Assembly: GCA_029931535.1 (NCBI GenBank) | Contig: JAQPZY010001048.1 | Span: 580,001 to 644,000 of the forward strand | From: Margaritifera margaritifera | Lineage: Eukaryota; Mollusca; Bivalvia; Unionida; Margaritiferidae | Reading direction: 5' to 3' | Length of the DNA stretch: 64,000 nucleotides | Notes under the pieces: generated by a model | What the model was told of the DNA's origin: nothing | The model's input: only the letters and a program-made list of their open reading frames with translations | Database searches by the model: none | Shown here: one piece after another, positions 47,710 through 60,284 of the stretch | Layout: each line of letters begins with the position of its first letter | Numbering within the stretch: position 1 is the stretch's first letter | Made by a program: the position numbers and the translations under genes

Positions 47710-49320
47710 TTCATGATGTTTGAGAGATACATGACACATAAATGACACTAAGGACCCAAACAGGAGACCTGTGTTAAAAAAGGTCAAATCATTCCTTAGA
47801 TTTTGAAGACACAGGGAAAAAAATAATACTTATAAACTGACTTTTTACGATAGCATGGCAGACAGACTATGATATCTTAAGGAGAGAACAAATACTATTG
47901 TGATTTCAATCTAAATCATTCTATATGAAACTCAAGTGTGTCTGTATGTGTGCCTGTCTATCTGTGTGTGTATTTGTGTGTGAAACAGAGAGAGATCAAC
48001 GTAGGTAGAGAGATATGAGTCAGTAAACAGATAAGACACGCACAAAATATAAGAGATTTTTAGGTTTATAACTTCAAGATGTAATGTCTATAAGGGGCTC
48101 ATAGATTTTCTCAGGATGAGTCTGTCTTAAAAATTTAACAATGTAGCAATATCAGGCGGGAAATAACAGACATTTAAGATTTTTAGAGTGGCGTGTTTTG
48201 GAATTTCGGTTATGAGGTCGCATTTTATATAGCCAGCCAAGGAATGTACTTTATTAGGTTTTTTATGATTGTCTCTAAAAATGCAGAGTGAGTATCTCCC
48301 TTCGAGTTTTCTGGTATTACCTGACATAATGCAGAGGAAACACCAGCACTTTCTTGTACTAGGTGTTGTACTGTACCAACTTGTAATGGGTACACTATCT
48401 CTGAGGCTTATGGAGCGGAGGGGATTGTGGTTTTCTACGGCCCCAGGGGTGTTGGAATGGAGAATGTGTGAGCTTCAGCTGGGGATGCAAGTATATTAGG
48501 AGTTAGCGTGATCTCTTTGCCAAAGTCGAGAAAAGGCATCATACTATTGCTGTAGCGTGACCTTGAAATGACAAAAGTAATTTTGTTTAACATATTTTAT
48601 TTGGTACCTTTTTTTTTTTTTTAACCTATCGGAGCTATTGTTCGAACCGAAGAGTGTTTAGGTGATGAGTCCAGTAAATGACATAGCTAACACCAATCAA
48701 CAACAAACATTTTTAAAACTTTGTCGCAAATAATACATTTTTCTCTCTCTGCTCTAGTTTCAAAATCTTTTCAATGTCAATATCCATTTGTTCATTATTC
48801 TATTAAAGATTTCCTAACTATGTTTCATGTATCCGTTGCAAAATTATAAACTTGTTCAAACTTGACTGTACGTCATGTAGTTTTAGAGAAGAAAAATGAA
48901 ATGTCATTTTGTTTTCTCTCTGCAGTGCTAATTCATTTGGGAGTAAGGTAAATACTTCACAGGTTGTTATTATGTTGTCAGCCTTAGCCAGGTTTTATCT
49001 ACAATGTTTATCAATTCAAACTGGTGAATCTTTACATCAGCAATAGCTGGTTAAGTCTTTCACAGCGAAACAAATTCATATAAATTCTCAGAATGAATGT
49101 TTTTTCCATGCATTGATTACCCCTATACGATTTATTGATTTCACAGCTCTGTGCTTAGTAGTGTAATAACTGAAAACACAGTTGTTCGTCATCGTGACAT
49201 TTTGCGACACAAAGTAGTAATCAATAAGAATTAGGCTGTTTCTTATAGTGATTCTGAGTGAATGCCTGTTTGTAACTTTGTGTACTCAATTTGTACACAT
49301 ACTAAATAGCTAGCCATGCC
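47710..49320. other. Non-coding stretch with no recognised gene
   Basis: No coding pattern recognised. Confidence 0.4.
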
Positions 49321-49344
49321 CAAACAGTGTCGTTTTTGCCCATA

Positions 49345-49592
49345 TTCATCCACAGACATATGGGGATTACCAATGCATCCACATACATATGGGGATTACC
49401 AATGCATCTGAAAAGCAGGCATCCTGATAATTTAGATGATTCCAATTCAGTGCGAAAGCATTTAATATCTATTACAGATGAAAAGATTCAACAGCCTGAG
49501 ATGAAACAAACTGTAGATAAAAGCTTGGTTAAAGCTGACAACAAAGGAACAACAGAGACAATATTTAAGTTGCTTTCAAAGACTTTAGCAAC

Positions 49593-49646
<54 letters not shown>

Positions 49647-49848
49647 AACAACCACAAAAACGACAAATTGTTTCAAAAACTTTATGAGATAAAATGTGGT
49701 TGGAACAGATTGTTTATTTTGCAAACGATCGTACCAACACAGTTAGAGCAACTTGATGAGGATCTCGAACAGATGGATTATGACATTCAAAATAAGTTGA
49801 AGGCAGAACAAACAGGGGAAAAGTTATTATTTGAGATGCTGTCTATCT
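49345..49848 (+). pseudogene. Possible BED-finger-like coding remnant
   Basis: The frame contains PMHLKSRHPDNLDDSNSVRK after two 28-bp direct repeats (CACATACATATGGGGATTAC) at 49350-49406. HLK.RHP is the histidine half of a BED-type zinc finger, but the cysteine half is not seen. A (GA)n at 49597-49643 interrupts the frame. A later frame ends TQLEQLDEDLEQMDYDIQN..., likely helical, at 49848. A mobile-element origin is plausible. Weak call. Confidence 0.3.
49597..49643. repeat. (GA)n microsatellite
   Basis: About 23 GA dinucleotides. Confidence 0.95.
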
Positions 49849-49849
49849 A

Positions 49850-52534
49850 AAACGTATGCTATTGATACGTGATAGCTATGTCATTTGGAAACTGGGCTCA
49901 GTACGAAACATGTACAAAGCGCAGTTGTACTCAAACGCCAAAACACGTGAAGAGGACTGACATTTTGCCAATCAAGCAAATAGTATAACATAGGAAAAAA
50001 TATTAATTTCGGAATTCAGGGCTTTATTCTTCATGAAACCGTTTTCACAGTAATTGCAATGTCCAACGTCTTACAGAAAATCCGTAATGTGTATTCTAAT
50101 TCATGCTGCATTTTACCAATTAATGAATTCATTTTTTTCACAGCTTTGATTGCGTAGAATGTTGTTACAATGCCGGTTATTTAAAACATATTTATTTAAA
50201 AACTTTCATTAATACAAAGTACGTAAGTGACCTTGGAATCTGGAAGAAAGTACAATTTGCAGTGATGTAAATATATTTCGTAAGTAAAGCAAATAGATTA
50301 CTTGTGCACATATTATTCGGAATATCCATAAATGTGTAATACTCAGAGTGAATAGTTGTAAACATAGCATGCAGAATAGCCATACATGTGCAATGTGCAG
50401 GGTGAGTATGTGTCAACGTAGTATGTAGAACATCCATATATGTATAACGCTCAAAGTGAATAGGTGTAAACATAGCATAGCATGCAGAATATCAGTATAT
50501 GTGTAATACTCAGACTGAATAGGTGTAACATATAAAGAACGTATTTAGCAAATTAGTATTATAACGAAGATATACAACGTTGTCTGAACTAGTAATAAAT
50601 ACATTGGAGCAGAATATATGTACATACGAATGAATAGGTAAATACAATTATACTTTGCAAGGACATCCCATACACGATACTAGGAATAGCGTATGATGCA
50701 GCAAATTGGTGTTGATGATGAATGTATTACATAAAATGTTTTAGTTACGACGTATTTGTCAATTATATGGTCAAAAACGAGATAACAGCAGATGATGTTG
50801 GAGTGGAAATACCAGTTATCTATTTAAGTTGTACACTCATGTCATAATATTAAATGATAAGCACATTACATATTGGCTTTGTGTACATTGTTTACGATGA
50901 AATAGAAGTTCTTTGTAGGAAGCAAAGCGAAGAATAAGTATAACAAATGCTGCATTTGCTGTCCTAACAATTCGAGAACCAGTTTTATTTAATACTGAAT
51001 CTCTTGTTGTGATAAAGAAAATATTTTAGGAGCTTAAACATTGCCCTCATCTTCTTTGCTAGTAATTTGGGGATTACCGTAAAGACGAACATTCAGTTCT
51101 ATCGAGGTATACATGTGATATAGAATACGTTGTCTAGTATCAGGGTAGTTTTAACATTATATTAAAAAATGGTATGTACTTTCTATTGTCACCACAAGAA
51201 CATAATGTAGAATCAACAATATTTAGATTATAATACTGGTTGAAACAATTGCAAGTTTTGTTTGAAACTGGGTACATGATGCACATTGCTTTGTGCAAGG
51301 TATCAAGCAAAACCATTTAAAATACAGGCAAACTGGCTATTATTTACATGACGTGTCCAGCATTCATCAGTCATTTATTTGAATATCTGTGAATAAGCTA
51401 TCTTTAAAAGTTTGCCTTAAATATTTGCAAACTGTACAACTCGGCATCTAAGTCCTCTGCTTTGGGGGTAGTACGCTGGAAATAATAGCTAGGCACACAG
51501 ATGGGGGGTGAGGTCACTACACATTTCCTATTCTATTGAAGATCTTGTTCCTACGCTCCGTGATCAAACGTTGTGCTCAGGTTCTGTTTGTTGTGTATAC
51601 TAGATGTATGCTATGCTCTTCTATTGTTTTACTTGCCTTTTGTGCATACGAGATCATGTGTCACACTTTACCGTATTTTTTTAATTTTGATTTATTCATT
51701 TATACGGCATGTTGTTTTTTAACCCATAAAAAGTAATTTGTTCCAATAGGCGTGTGCATTATTATTCCAGTTTAGTGTAGTTTACTTTAGATATTGAGTT
51801 AATTCTCAATATATATATATGAGACTAGATCCGCCGACTTCTCGATCTGAATTGCAACCATACTACCAATCGTGCCATCACGTTAAATTGCTGACAATGT
51901 ACCGGTAATCGTAATTCTGTGCAATGATTGGTATTAACTGCCTGTTTGTGTGCTAGCATCTCTCTAATCTAAAGCTGATTTTAATTTCCCAGCTATCAAT
52001 GTTTGTGCTAGTGGGAAAATATTGTCAGTCTGTATGTTTGTGTTACCTATGTGCAGCTGAATGTAGTCTCTTTGTTATTGTTCTGTTACATATACTGCCT
52101 GCCTCGTTGGCTTGTCTGTATATTTCTCAAAAGTCAATCTCTTGATCTTCCTGATCTTGCCATCTGTACGAAGTGAGTCATAGAGAGCAGTCTTGGAAAT
52201 GCAGACCTGTGTAACATGTTTATTAGTTGGAGCTTCTAATATACAAGCTTAATTACTCTTATAGAACTTGGCCGCGGAATCACTGATGATTTTTGTCTTG
52301 TGATTTTCGTTATTTATTTCAGTAGTTAGTAATGTTTTCAAAAGCCGGACAGAAAGGCAAGTATGCTAGCTATGAAAGCACACAACTTTCCAATGAGCTA
52401 TCAATTCTCATACGCACAGCCATATAGTAAGGCAAGTGTGCTAACTATGAAAACACACCACTTTATGATGAAATGTGGAGGAGAGGATAGCAAGATATAT
52501 AGGTAGAATTTATGTGAACAGTAAGATTATAAAA
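49850..52534. other. Non-coding stretch with no recognised gene
   Basis: A loose ~65-bp repeat (ATGTGTAATACTCAGAGTGAATAG-type with CATAGCATGCAGAATA) recurs four or five times at 50325-50535. Phrase pairs (AGGCAAGT.TGCTA.CTATGAAA.CACAC) at 52350-52460 form a 70-bp direct repeat just beyond the truncated end of the Ngaro-like element. Confidence 0.5.
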
Positions 52535-52954
52535 TTAAATTTTTGCAAAATTTAAGTCGAGCATGTGCAGCCCCATATGGATATAGGCCTGCAACAAATT
52601 TCGATGTCCGTTACTCTCTGTACCAACTTGCAGCAGTTTCTGTATTAAAAATGAATTAGCGGGGTCTGCAAAAGTATTCATTTTGTGGATAAAACAAATG
52701 TCAGACACGTGTGAAGAGATTGTAGCCGGGGCATAATACTTGTTTACCAGATGAGAAATGAAAAGTGCCAAATTAGCATGAGAGACTGGTATTGAGGTTT
52801 CCATGGTATACTCTACCGTGAAAGCGCGATGTAGATCCCAGCTGCGTTTATATGCCGCTTTGGACATCGGTGTCAATGTGTTATCAAGGAGAGCATCAAT
52901 TAATGGATCAAGGTTGGAAGTGGTGGTATTGGCAATGGTTCCGGGTCTGCACAT
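52535..52954 (-). pseudogene. Tyrosine recombinase, N-terminal core-binding domain only
   Basis: LIDALLDNTLTPMSKAAYKR followed by SWDLHRAFTVEY and FISHLVNKYYAPATISSHVSDI are the SAM-like core-binding helices that precede the catalytic domain in DIRS/Ngaro recombinases (S..AY...W..F..F... F...L....A..TI..H.S.I). The frame degenerates after LIQKLLQVG and stops. The R..HxxR..Y catalytic residues are absent, so the 3' end is truncated. It overlaps the RNase H tail by about 55 bp in another frame. Confidence 0.65.
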
Positions 52955-53576
52955 GGGGCCAAAGTCTGGAATTTGTGCACCTGCAAGCGAGAAAGGGCAT
53001 CAACAAAAACATTTTTATTTCCCGGGATGTGATAGGCTTGAAACAATATGTTGTATCTTAGGCATGCAAGAACAAGAGCTCTAACCAAGAACATAATGGC
53101 AGTGTTTTTTGAGGTTTGTTTATTAAGAATGTCAACCAAAGCCTTGTTGTCAGTGTGAACAAAAATACGATTAATAGCTGATGGGCCCAAATTGTGATCG
53201 CCAGAACAATGGGATATAGATCAAGGAGAGTGATATATTGGTCTCGCCAGTCCTTATTCCATGCGCCATATAACCATTTGCTTCCGAGCACACTTCCAAA
53301 GCCATTTGTGCTGGATCCATCAGTGTGCAAATGAATGACACGAGAGTCTAGCCAGCGATCAGTTAGGAATAGAGATCTACCATTGAATTCTTTCAGGAAT
53401 ATGCACCACATGTGAAGATCCACCCGAATCTCCTTTCTAATGCGTATAAAGTGATGTGGTTTTGACACACTAACTGTCAGATCAATCAGAATTCTCAAGA
53501 AAATTCTGCCAGGCAGAACAACTACACATGCACAATTCAGTGTGCCAATTATGGATTGGAGATTGTGCAGTGTCAT
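52900..53576 (-). pseudogene. RNase H domain of the Ngaro-like element
   Basis: Two overlapping frames carry it. The first has HLHTDGSSTNGFGSVLG (catalytic Asp in HTDGS) and LLDLYPIVLAI, where the usual catalytic Glu of the E.YPIV block is Asp. The second, after a frameshift near 53190, has FVHTDNKALVDILNKQTSKN (third Asp) and ends YHIPGNKNVFVDALSR, the classic PG..N..AD.LSR tail with V in place of the Ala before Asp. Confidence 0.7.
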
Positions 53577-54599
53577 CTTGGGTTTTCTGAAGACAGAGTG
53601 TTAGCAGACCGTAACACTTCTGCAGTTTATCTATGGGAAGTCTGACTTCCATCATGTTTGAATCCAGTTCATAGCCCCAAAAAGTCATTATGGGACTAGG
53701 AAGCAAAGTTTTTTCCACAGACATGGGAATCCCAATATCGGCACAAAGCATTAGGAATTTGTTAAACTGCTCATTAAAGGTATTATAGTTGGAATTCAAA
53801 AGCAGAAAATCATCCAAAATATGAACCATGTGGAGAATGCCCAATTTGTGAGTTGCAATCCACTGTAGTGCAGTGCTAACATGTTCAAAAATTTGACAGC
53901 TGGAACTGCATCTCATAGGAAGACACTTGTCATAATAGTACATGTTATCCCAAGTCAAGCCAAACATATGGTACTGAGTTGGGTTGAGCGGAACAATTCT
54001 AAAGGCACTAGCTATGTCTGTTTTAACCATAACACAACCTTTCCCAAGTTTCTTAATAATTGTTATAGCATGTTCCACAGTTTGATATTGAACTGAACTT
54101 TTTTCTGGAGGTATACCTTCATTTATAGAAGATGCTGGGGATATGACAAGTGGTGGATAATTCTAAAAATACCAGGAGTTTTCATTTCAACTAAGCCCAG
54201 AGGCGACGTTTGAAAGAGAAGAAAATGGGGAGTCTTAAAAGGACCTGCAAATCTGCCTGCAGAAAGTTCGTTCTGGATTTTGTCGTGAACAACCTCAGGT
54301 TGTTGTATGGCTGATTTGAGATTTTGAGTTGGAATGGGTGACAGAGAAAGCTCGTGCCACACATTAAATGCAAATTTTAACCCTTGAATTAAGAGTTGCC
54401 GTTTGGAAGAGGCATACCCTCGCAACCAATATTCTAACGTTTCTGCTTTAACAGAAGTAGGGAGCTCATTGCTTACGCTGGACCCAATTTCCGTGCGGAG
54501 TGCGTTGTGGAGAGTTTGAAGTGTGTCCCTGGGACTGAGTGGGTTTGTAGACACCACGAAAGGGCTGCATGTTGTCAGGTTTCGGTTGTTTGGAAGCAT
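53482..54599 (-). pseudogene. Reverse transcriptase of the Ngaro/DIRS-like element
   Basis: The N-terminal part (54599-54123) has GRFAGPFKTPHFLLFQTSPL and then GLVEMKTPGIFRIIHHLSYP, the family block before motif 1. A 1-base frameshift near 54135 moves into 54078-53482. There KTDIASAFRIVPLNP carries the first catalytic Asp (residue 21), YYYDKCLPMRCSSSCQIFEH matches motif B, and HILDDFLLL carries the paired Asp (residues 89-90, near 53814). LDDF in place of YxDD is typical of this group. Confidence 0.8.
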
Positions 54600-55705
54600 A
54601 TTTAGACAACAATTTGAAAGGCTGATTAATCGGCAATTTGCACTTTACAAAGGGATGAGCTTCCAAACAATTGAAACAATTGTGCTGGTATTTGCATGCG
54701 AGACCTGCAGAAAAGTGCAGCCCTTTGTGGTGATTAAAACAGGCCCCTTTTGGGGGATTTTGTTTGGAGAGAGAAGATTTGGCGAGGTAGCACTGGAAGT
54801 AGCCTTGTCCCCCATGCTATCCAGGGCGTAGATAGAGATCAGGGTGTGTAGAATCCCATTTAGCCTCACCCCTCTCTATCGCGCGTCGAAACTGCTCATC
54901 ATAATATCGCCAATGAGCTCTGCGCTCTGACAGCTTCATGACAACTTCCATGTGGTGAGACAGAGCAGTGCAGGGGATTTCATGCATAGTATAGCAACAA
55001 ATCGGTTCTATGCTGTCAGCGAATGATTGATGGAAAGCGGGACGTTCTTGGCAATGGGGATTAAGTATAATTCAGGCGTATTGGATGCCACATCAAACTG
55101 CAAGCGGTACGAATTGTCTGTGGACGAGGACAGGAGAGTTTGAAGATCTATGCAAAATCCAGTCCAGATTTGTTGTTTAATTTTTTCAGGGACTGAGGCT
55201 GTGATGTTAATGGAGGCGCTGACGAAAGTAGACTGGAAAGACGGGTGAGTAATTCGCGTCAACAAATTGCCCAGATTACTTGTACCTGTCTCATTGGGTC
55301 CCGTTATGGCAGAGGTAACCTGTTCTATACTGCCAGCGACTGTCTGTTGCACCTGGACTGGATGCTGTATGTCGAATTTGGGCTATGCCTTGGAAGAGGT
55401 AGATGGCCCCTGCTCCGGTTCCTGAGAGGATATGGGAGGTTCTCGACTCAAGGGGTCAGATGCAACATCTCCAAGATGTTGTCCAATGTACTGTCCACCC
55501 GTGCAATGATGACCGGAGTCAATTGCTGAACCACCTGCCGAGTTATCTGGTCAATGATAGCTTGGTCCACCGTTGTTGGGTCTGGCTTTGGCCCAGAGTC
55601 CTGCTGCTGTTGCTGATGTCCAACTTACCGCATCTGAGCTCTGGTTGACTGCACCGTCTTCACGGCTTGCCTAATGTCTTCTGACGCCTTGCGTTTGGGT
55701 GGCAT
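54466..55705 (-). pseudogene. Gag-like region with zinc-knuckle Cys/His cluster
   Basis: A start frame (MPPKRKASEDIRQAVKTVQS at 55705) is followed, after a stop, by a Gln-rich helical stretch. Then comes a 114-codon frame (55352-55008) with PEKIKQQIWTGFCIDLQTLL, the I...IW....VD...LL capsid-like phrase of DIRS-type gag. After further shifts, a Cys/His cluster (ACFNHHKGLHF...CKYQHNCFNCLEAHPFVKC, about 54740-54640) matches the C...C..KH.C..C...H....C finger. It is broken by at least three frame changes. Confidence 0.6.
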
Positions 55706-55942
55706 GATTTGATTAAAGAAAGTTAGAATTACCCGAGACGAACATAGTGGCAAATATGCAAATAAGACTGTTTGCCATGCGTATTTTGTGCAAGATATCG
55801 TAGCAGTTATCTTACAACTCTGTGCAAACTGAATAACAAATGATGTGTGCAATGCAAAATATATGTATGCAATAAACGTATATTGGCCACAAAAGTAATA
55901 GACAGCAATGTTTTACCCGAGTAACAACCCAAAAGGAAAGAG

Positions 55943-56410
55943 TGAGCAGGTACGGGACCTGACCCGTTATCTCCCAAAGTGGGCAGATAACAAAAGTAAA
56001 GTACTGAAGAAGAGGGACAGGTATGGGACTTGGCCCGCTATCTCCCTTGGTGGGCAGATAATAAAAGATAGTGAAACCGGTTCCAACAACCAAACTGCTA
56101 TAAGACCACTGTGTATAATAAATAAGAATATGGCCCTACCGATATGTAAACTTAATGCGATAGTAGAGAAAGACTATCAGTTTGCATGGACTGCATATTA
56201 GTGGTCGCGAGTGGTACAGGTACAAGACCTGGCACAGCATCTCCAAAATGGCAGACACGATAGATGTTTCAAGGAAAAGAAGGACAGGTACGGGACCTGG
56301 CTTGATATCGCACTTTGTGAGCAGACAAAAAAGAAAATAAAAAAGGGGAACAGGTACAATACCCGACCCGTTATCCCCCAAGGGCAGATAACAACGTGCC
56401 AAATACCAAG
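55943..56410 (-). repeat. Five diverged ~70-bp repeats between SGNH and gag ORFs
   Basis: GGACAGGTACGGGACCTG.CCCGTTATCTCCCAA..GGGCAGATAACAA recurs at about 55943, 56013, 56210, 56281 and 56347. Copies differ at many sites, so it is old. It sits in the leader of the element and could be part of its repeat structure. Confidence 0.8.
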
Positions 56411-56466
56411 ATTTCCCAATAGCAGGGCTGCTGCACAAACTTACATGTGCTACTGAACAGCTGTAT

Positions 56467-57134
56467 CTATCGTTTTATTGTTTTTTTCATTATTTTATAA
56501 CATGCGCTAAGCAGGGCTCCCCGAAGTGATTTATAAAGTAACCACTGCCCTTTAGCAGACAAATGAATGCCATCTGAACCAAACTTCTCCCGTACATGCG
56601 ACTTGTCAAAGCAAAATTTGTCATTATGGACCCAAAATGTCAAATACTGGTAACCAGCTACGTCCGCTCGCAAGATGGCATTCACTTCCTTTGCCGAAAG
56701 ACAGTACCTTTCTTTGTTGGTTATATCTGCTGCTTCTTTCTTACAGTCATGTACCCCCGCCACACGTAAATGGGTTAGAGTTGCAGGGAATCTAGGCATG
56801 AGCTGACAAATTACAATACGTTAACACGGTATTTTCTGTGCAACAGCGTAGCAAAGGTGACCATGTTATGTGCAATTACCTCTGGCAAGATGTCCGTATT
56901 TACATCGTTATCCCCGATTAGAAGAATTACAATGTCGGGGCAGTTTAGACTCACTTGTTTCATGTCATGTTTCAAAAGCTTGTCAGCTGTACGACCGCCG
57001 ATCCCTTTCATGTGTACATGAGAAACTTCCGCTATGTTGAAAGAAGGAGAGAGTCTAGGATCCACCCCGGACTGCAAATGCCGATCTAACCATTTACATA
57101 GGGAATGACCCAAAATGAGTGACGTTATTGTCAT
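56467..57134 (-). pseudogene. SGNH/GDSL-type hydrolase ORF linked to the Ngaro-like element
   Basis: SGNH hydrolases are Ser-His esterases, and copies are known in some Ngaro/DIRS and CR1 elements. MTITSLILGHSLCKWLDRHL carries block I (Gly-His-Ser replacing GDS, as in element-borne forms). VILLIGDNDVNTD (about 56910) carries the Gly and Asn of block III. DGIHLSAKGQWLLYKSLRGA (about 56570-56510) carries the block V Asp and His. A one-base frameshift between HRKYRVN and the MPRFPATL region (56828-56800) breaks it. An in-frame extension to 57368 upstream has hydrophobic runs but is probably not coding. Confidence 0.7.
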
Positions 57135-57369
57135 CTTTGCGGACAAGACAAAGGATCTGTACAAAATAAGTAAATTGTTACTCACCTGATTCTCTGAAAA
57201 GTACAAGAAATAAACTGATCCGTGAGAGTATAAACACGAATATTTGCAGAGAAACGACAAAATTAAAAGATAACAAACAAAAATAAAATAATCAAAGAGA
57301 TGAGCATCAATTATTCCACCCGTATTTACGAGAATTTTTTTCCAAGTGAAGCTAAGACTGACACCCAAT

Positions 57370-58345
57370 ATATTTTTACACCTAAAAGCTATACCTCATT
57401 AGTTGAAGAGTCATGTGAACACTTTCTAGGGTCTGGTTGGCCCTAGAGGGCCTGCCCTGCTTTTGTTTATGGCGCCAAACAAGACCTTTTCACACCTCAT
57501 CGTAAATATCCTTGCGCAAGCGCAAACAGTTTTACTAGTGAGATTCCAATCTCATACTCACTCCCGGATAATAAGGCAAGAGGAAGAGTAAGGGAAGAGC
57601 TTTGGTCTCTATGTCGATTTTCTTGGATTAAATGCAATTGTAAGGAAAGTGTTTTAGTCTGTACTACTAATTTACTTTTCAAATGAACAAGTAAAAATAG
57701 CTGCTTTGATCCATAGTATGCAGTAGAAAGGGAAATGTTTCAATATATACTACTGAATGTTTGGTTAAATGCAGTAGTGCGGAAAGTTTTTTCGTCTATA
57801 TCTGACATTCTTTTTAGTGAAATGAAGCAGTGAGGAAATGGTGTTAGCCTCTATTTCGCACTTTTTTGGTTAAATGTAACAGTAAGGAAAGTGTTTTAAC
57901 ATATATTACTACAACTGTTTTGCTAAATTATCCATCCATTTTAGCTCCCAACATTTCCTTAACTGCCATTTCAGCTACTTGACAAAGGAAACTTTTTAAA
58001 CTGTTAAGGTCCATTCTGTTTTTTTTCCCTACCATGAGCCCCACCGAAATCATCGTTCGCTCTTGATTCGACAATATCCTGGAACTTAACCTTATGTAAC
58101 AGGCAACAAGTACACATGCATACCGAACTAAATACACTTTAAATATGGCTTGCAGCATATATTTATTAAGTGTTGCAATTTTTATGTAACTATGACATAC
58201 ACTATTTGATACAGTTTACGAATTGACAGCTCGCAGTGAGCATCTTTCGTAATGTAGGTCAAACCCAACCATAAGTACACTACGGGCTCAAGGAAATTAT
58301 TATATTTATCAAAATCAGAGTTTATATACGGCCTATTAGTATACA
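57370..58345. repeat. Non-coding region with ~70-bp degenerate repeats upstream of FAXC
   Basis: From 57600 to 57920 a phrase of the form TTTTTGGTTAAATG(C/T)A(A/G)(T/C)AGTAAGGAAAGTGTTTTA..TATATACTAC recurs about five times. The rest, to the FAXC start, shows no gene. A 76-codon minus frame at 58158-57928 has no recognised domain. Confidence 0.55.
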
Positions 58346-58347
58346 AA

Positions 58348-58466
58348 ATGGCGCTTAATGTGTATGAAACACTGACGGAGTATGTTCCCTATGCAGGGGG
58401 AGCAGCAGCCCTGGGGCTCGGGGTGCTGGTTGTAAGACAAATGCAAAAACTACTAACCAATAAGAG
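58348..58466 (+). CDS. FAXC: FAXC homologue, exon 1
   Basis: The ATG at 58348 (context AAAATGGCG) opens MALNVYETLTEYVPYAGGAA followed by ALGLGVLVVRQMQKLLTNK, then donor AG|GTAAGT at 58467. The stretch YVPYAGGAAALGLGVLVV is a single hydrophobic segment consistent with the N-terminal membrane anchor found in failed-axon-connections proteins. The exon ends two bases into an Arg codon that is completed by exon 2, which supports the splice. FAXC relates to metaxin and GST folds and acts in axon development in flies. Confidence 0.7.
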
Positions 58467-59747
58467 GTAAGTAATGAGTAAAAGCTCGCAATAGGACACG
58501 AGGAGCAACACATAGGCCGTACGCATGTCTTAGATGCAGTCAGTTAGTTCTGCCACAGTACATTCTGCCCGTCTGGTGACAGGTATAGTAAAACGTAAAA
58601 ACGATTTAGTATTATGGGCAAATCATACATTCAGAAAATCCTTACATTTCTTGACAGTACATTGAAATTTTTTGAACGTAGAAGATTGCCTGCGCCCCTA
58701 TACACAGACACACACAAATACACTTGTGTGCACACATTTATACACACATTAATGTCAATATGTTATTATCTATATACTTCGAAAACACGTTGATCATATT
58801 AGAAAGTTAATCGTTATGATTCCAAGTATAAACCCAGACTAGCACCTGGAGGCCAGGTCACAATGGAGGACGTGTAGCTTTGTATTGCTGGACGAAGAAG
58901 ATGTGAGATGGAAATACTTTTAAGATGTACAGAAACTTCAAACTAGTGACGGGTTAATACAAGAAGTTGTGTCCTCATCCATTTATATGTTATACTAGGT
59001 TAAAATAAATCTAAAACATCGAGGGCATAAGATATTAAATTCCTGTGTTATATTCCCCAATATTAGCCCCTGTAGGGAATTCTTCAAGAAAACCATGTTT
59101 CCAAGGCAGTTTGAATTTTTTGTCTGGAACAGAAATTTATTTTTTTTAACATAAATAGTAACGAACTGTTTTAGAAAAGAAAAGATAACTGCTTCTACAG
59201 GCAGTTCCATTTGTATTTATATAAATAAATGGAAATCTTTTGATTCCTTTTTAAAATGATTCTTGACTTCTTTTGTATAAATGCCTTCTTCTAGGCAGTA
59301 TTATGGATTTGACAATATATGTTTATTCGTAATGCATCAAGTGGTTAAAATTATTTTAAGCGAAAACATGCAAAAATGCCTCGCTCCATACAGCATATAA
59401 AAAATAAAACTGAACTTAAAATAAAAAGAAAAAAAAAGAAGAAAAAATTCCATTTATACCATGCAGACTCCATGTTTCTGAACTATGTACTTCCAATTGT
59501 TATGTAGAGGAGATTCCAGGCACGAGAATATGTGTTTATGCTTCTGTGCATTTGAAAGGATCTGTCTTTGTGTCCTGCCTGTGTATTATGGCGAAGGATA
59601 TGAATTGTCTGGCCTGTGTATAACGAGGCATAGTTATAAGTTCTTCGGTGTCGGTGTCGTGAACAGTGTAAAAAAAACAACTTTCTTTACGTTTTTCAAA
59701 GTATTATCTGTTATATATACATCAGTTGCTGTATTCAAATAAAACTT

Positions 59748-59968
59748 TTTACACTACCTAAAATTTCCTGATACTATTATATATATGCTAGGTTATTATA
59801 TTACCTAATGTTTCATGGTACTATTACATATATATGCTAGATTATTATATTGCCTAAATTTTCATGGTACTATTACATATATATGCTAGGTTATTATATT
59901 ACCTATAATTTCACGATACTATTATATACATGCTAGGTTATAATATTACCTAAAGTTTCATGAAACTA

Positions 59969-60012
<44 letters not shown>

Positions 60013-60045
60013 TAGGTTATTATAGTATTTAACGTTTCATTATAC

Positions 60046-60094
<49 letters not shown>

Positions 60095-60243
60095 TTTTAT
60101 TATATTACCTAAAGTTTCATGGAACCATTATATACATGCTAGGTTATTATATTACCTAAGTTTCATGGTACTATTATATACATGCTAGATTTTTGTATTA
60201 CCTAAAGTTTCATGATACTATTATATATATATATATGCTAAGG
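59748..60243. repeat. 50-60-bp minisatellite with embedded (TA)n
   Basis: The unit GCTAGGTTATTATATTACCT plus AAAGTTTCATGGTACTATTATATATAT recurs about nine times. Two copies have expanded (TA)n arms at 59976-60011 and 60049-60091. Confidence 0.9.
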
Positions 60244-60284
60244 CTTTTTTGTCCTGTATACATGAGCAGAAGCTAGGTCATAAT

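Larger units (their letters stand above)
52535..57134 (-). mobile_element. Ngaro/DIRS-type tyrosine-recombinase retrotransposon, decayed
   Basis: Reading leftwards on the minus strand, the order is an SGNH-hydrolase ORF (57134-56467), a 70-bp tandem repeat (55943-56410), gag (about 55705-54470), reverse transcriptase (54520-53600), RNase H (53340-52950) and the start of a tyrosine recombinase (52954-52535). The RT and gag sequences are of the DIRS/Ngaro type rather than Gypsy or LINE. Frameshifts and stops separate the pieces, and the recombinase catalytic domain is missing. Terminal or split repeats were not identified by eye. Confidence 0.75.
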
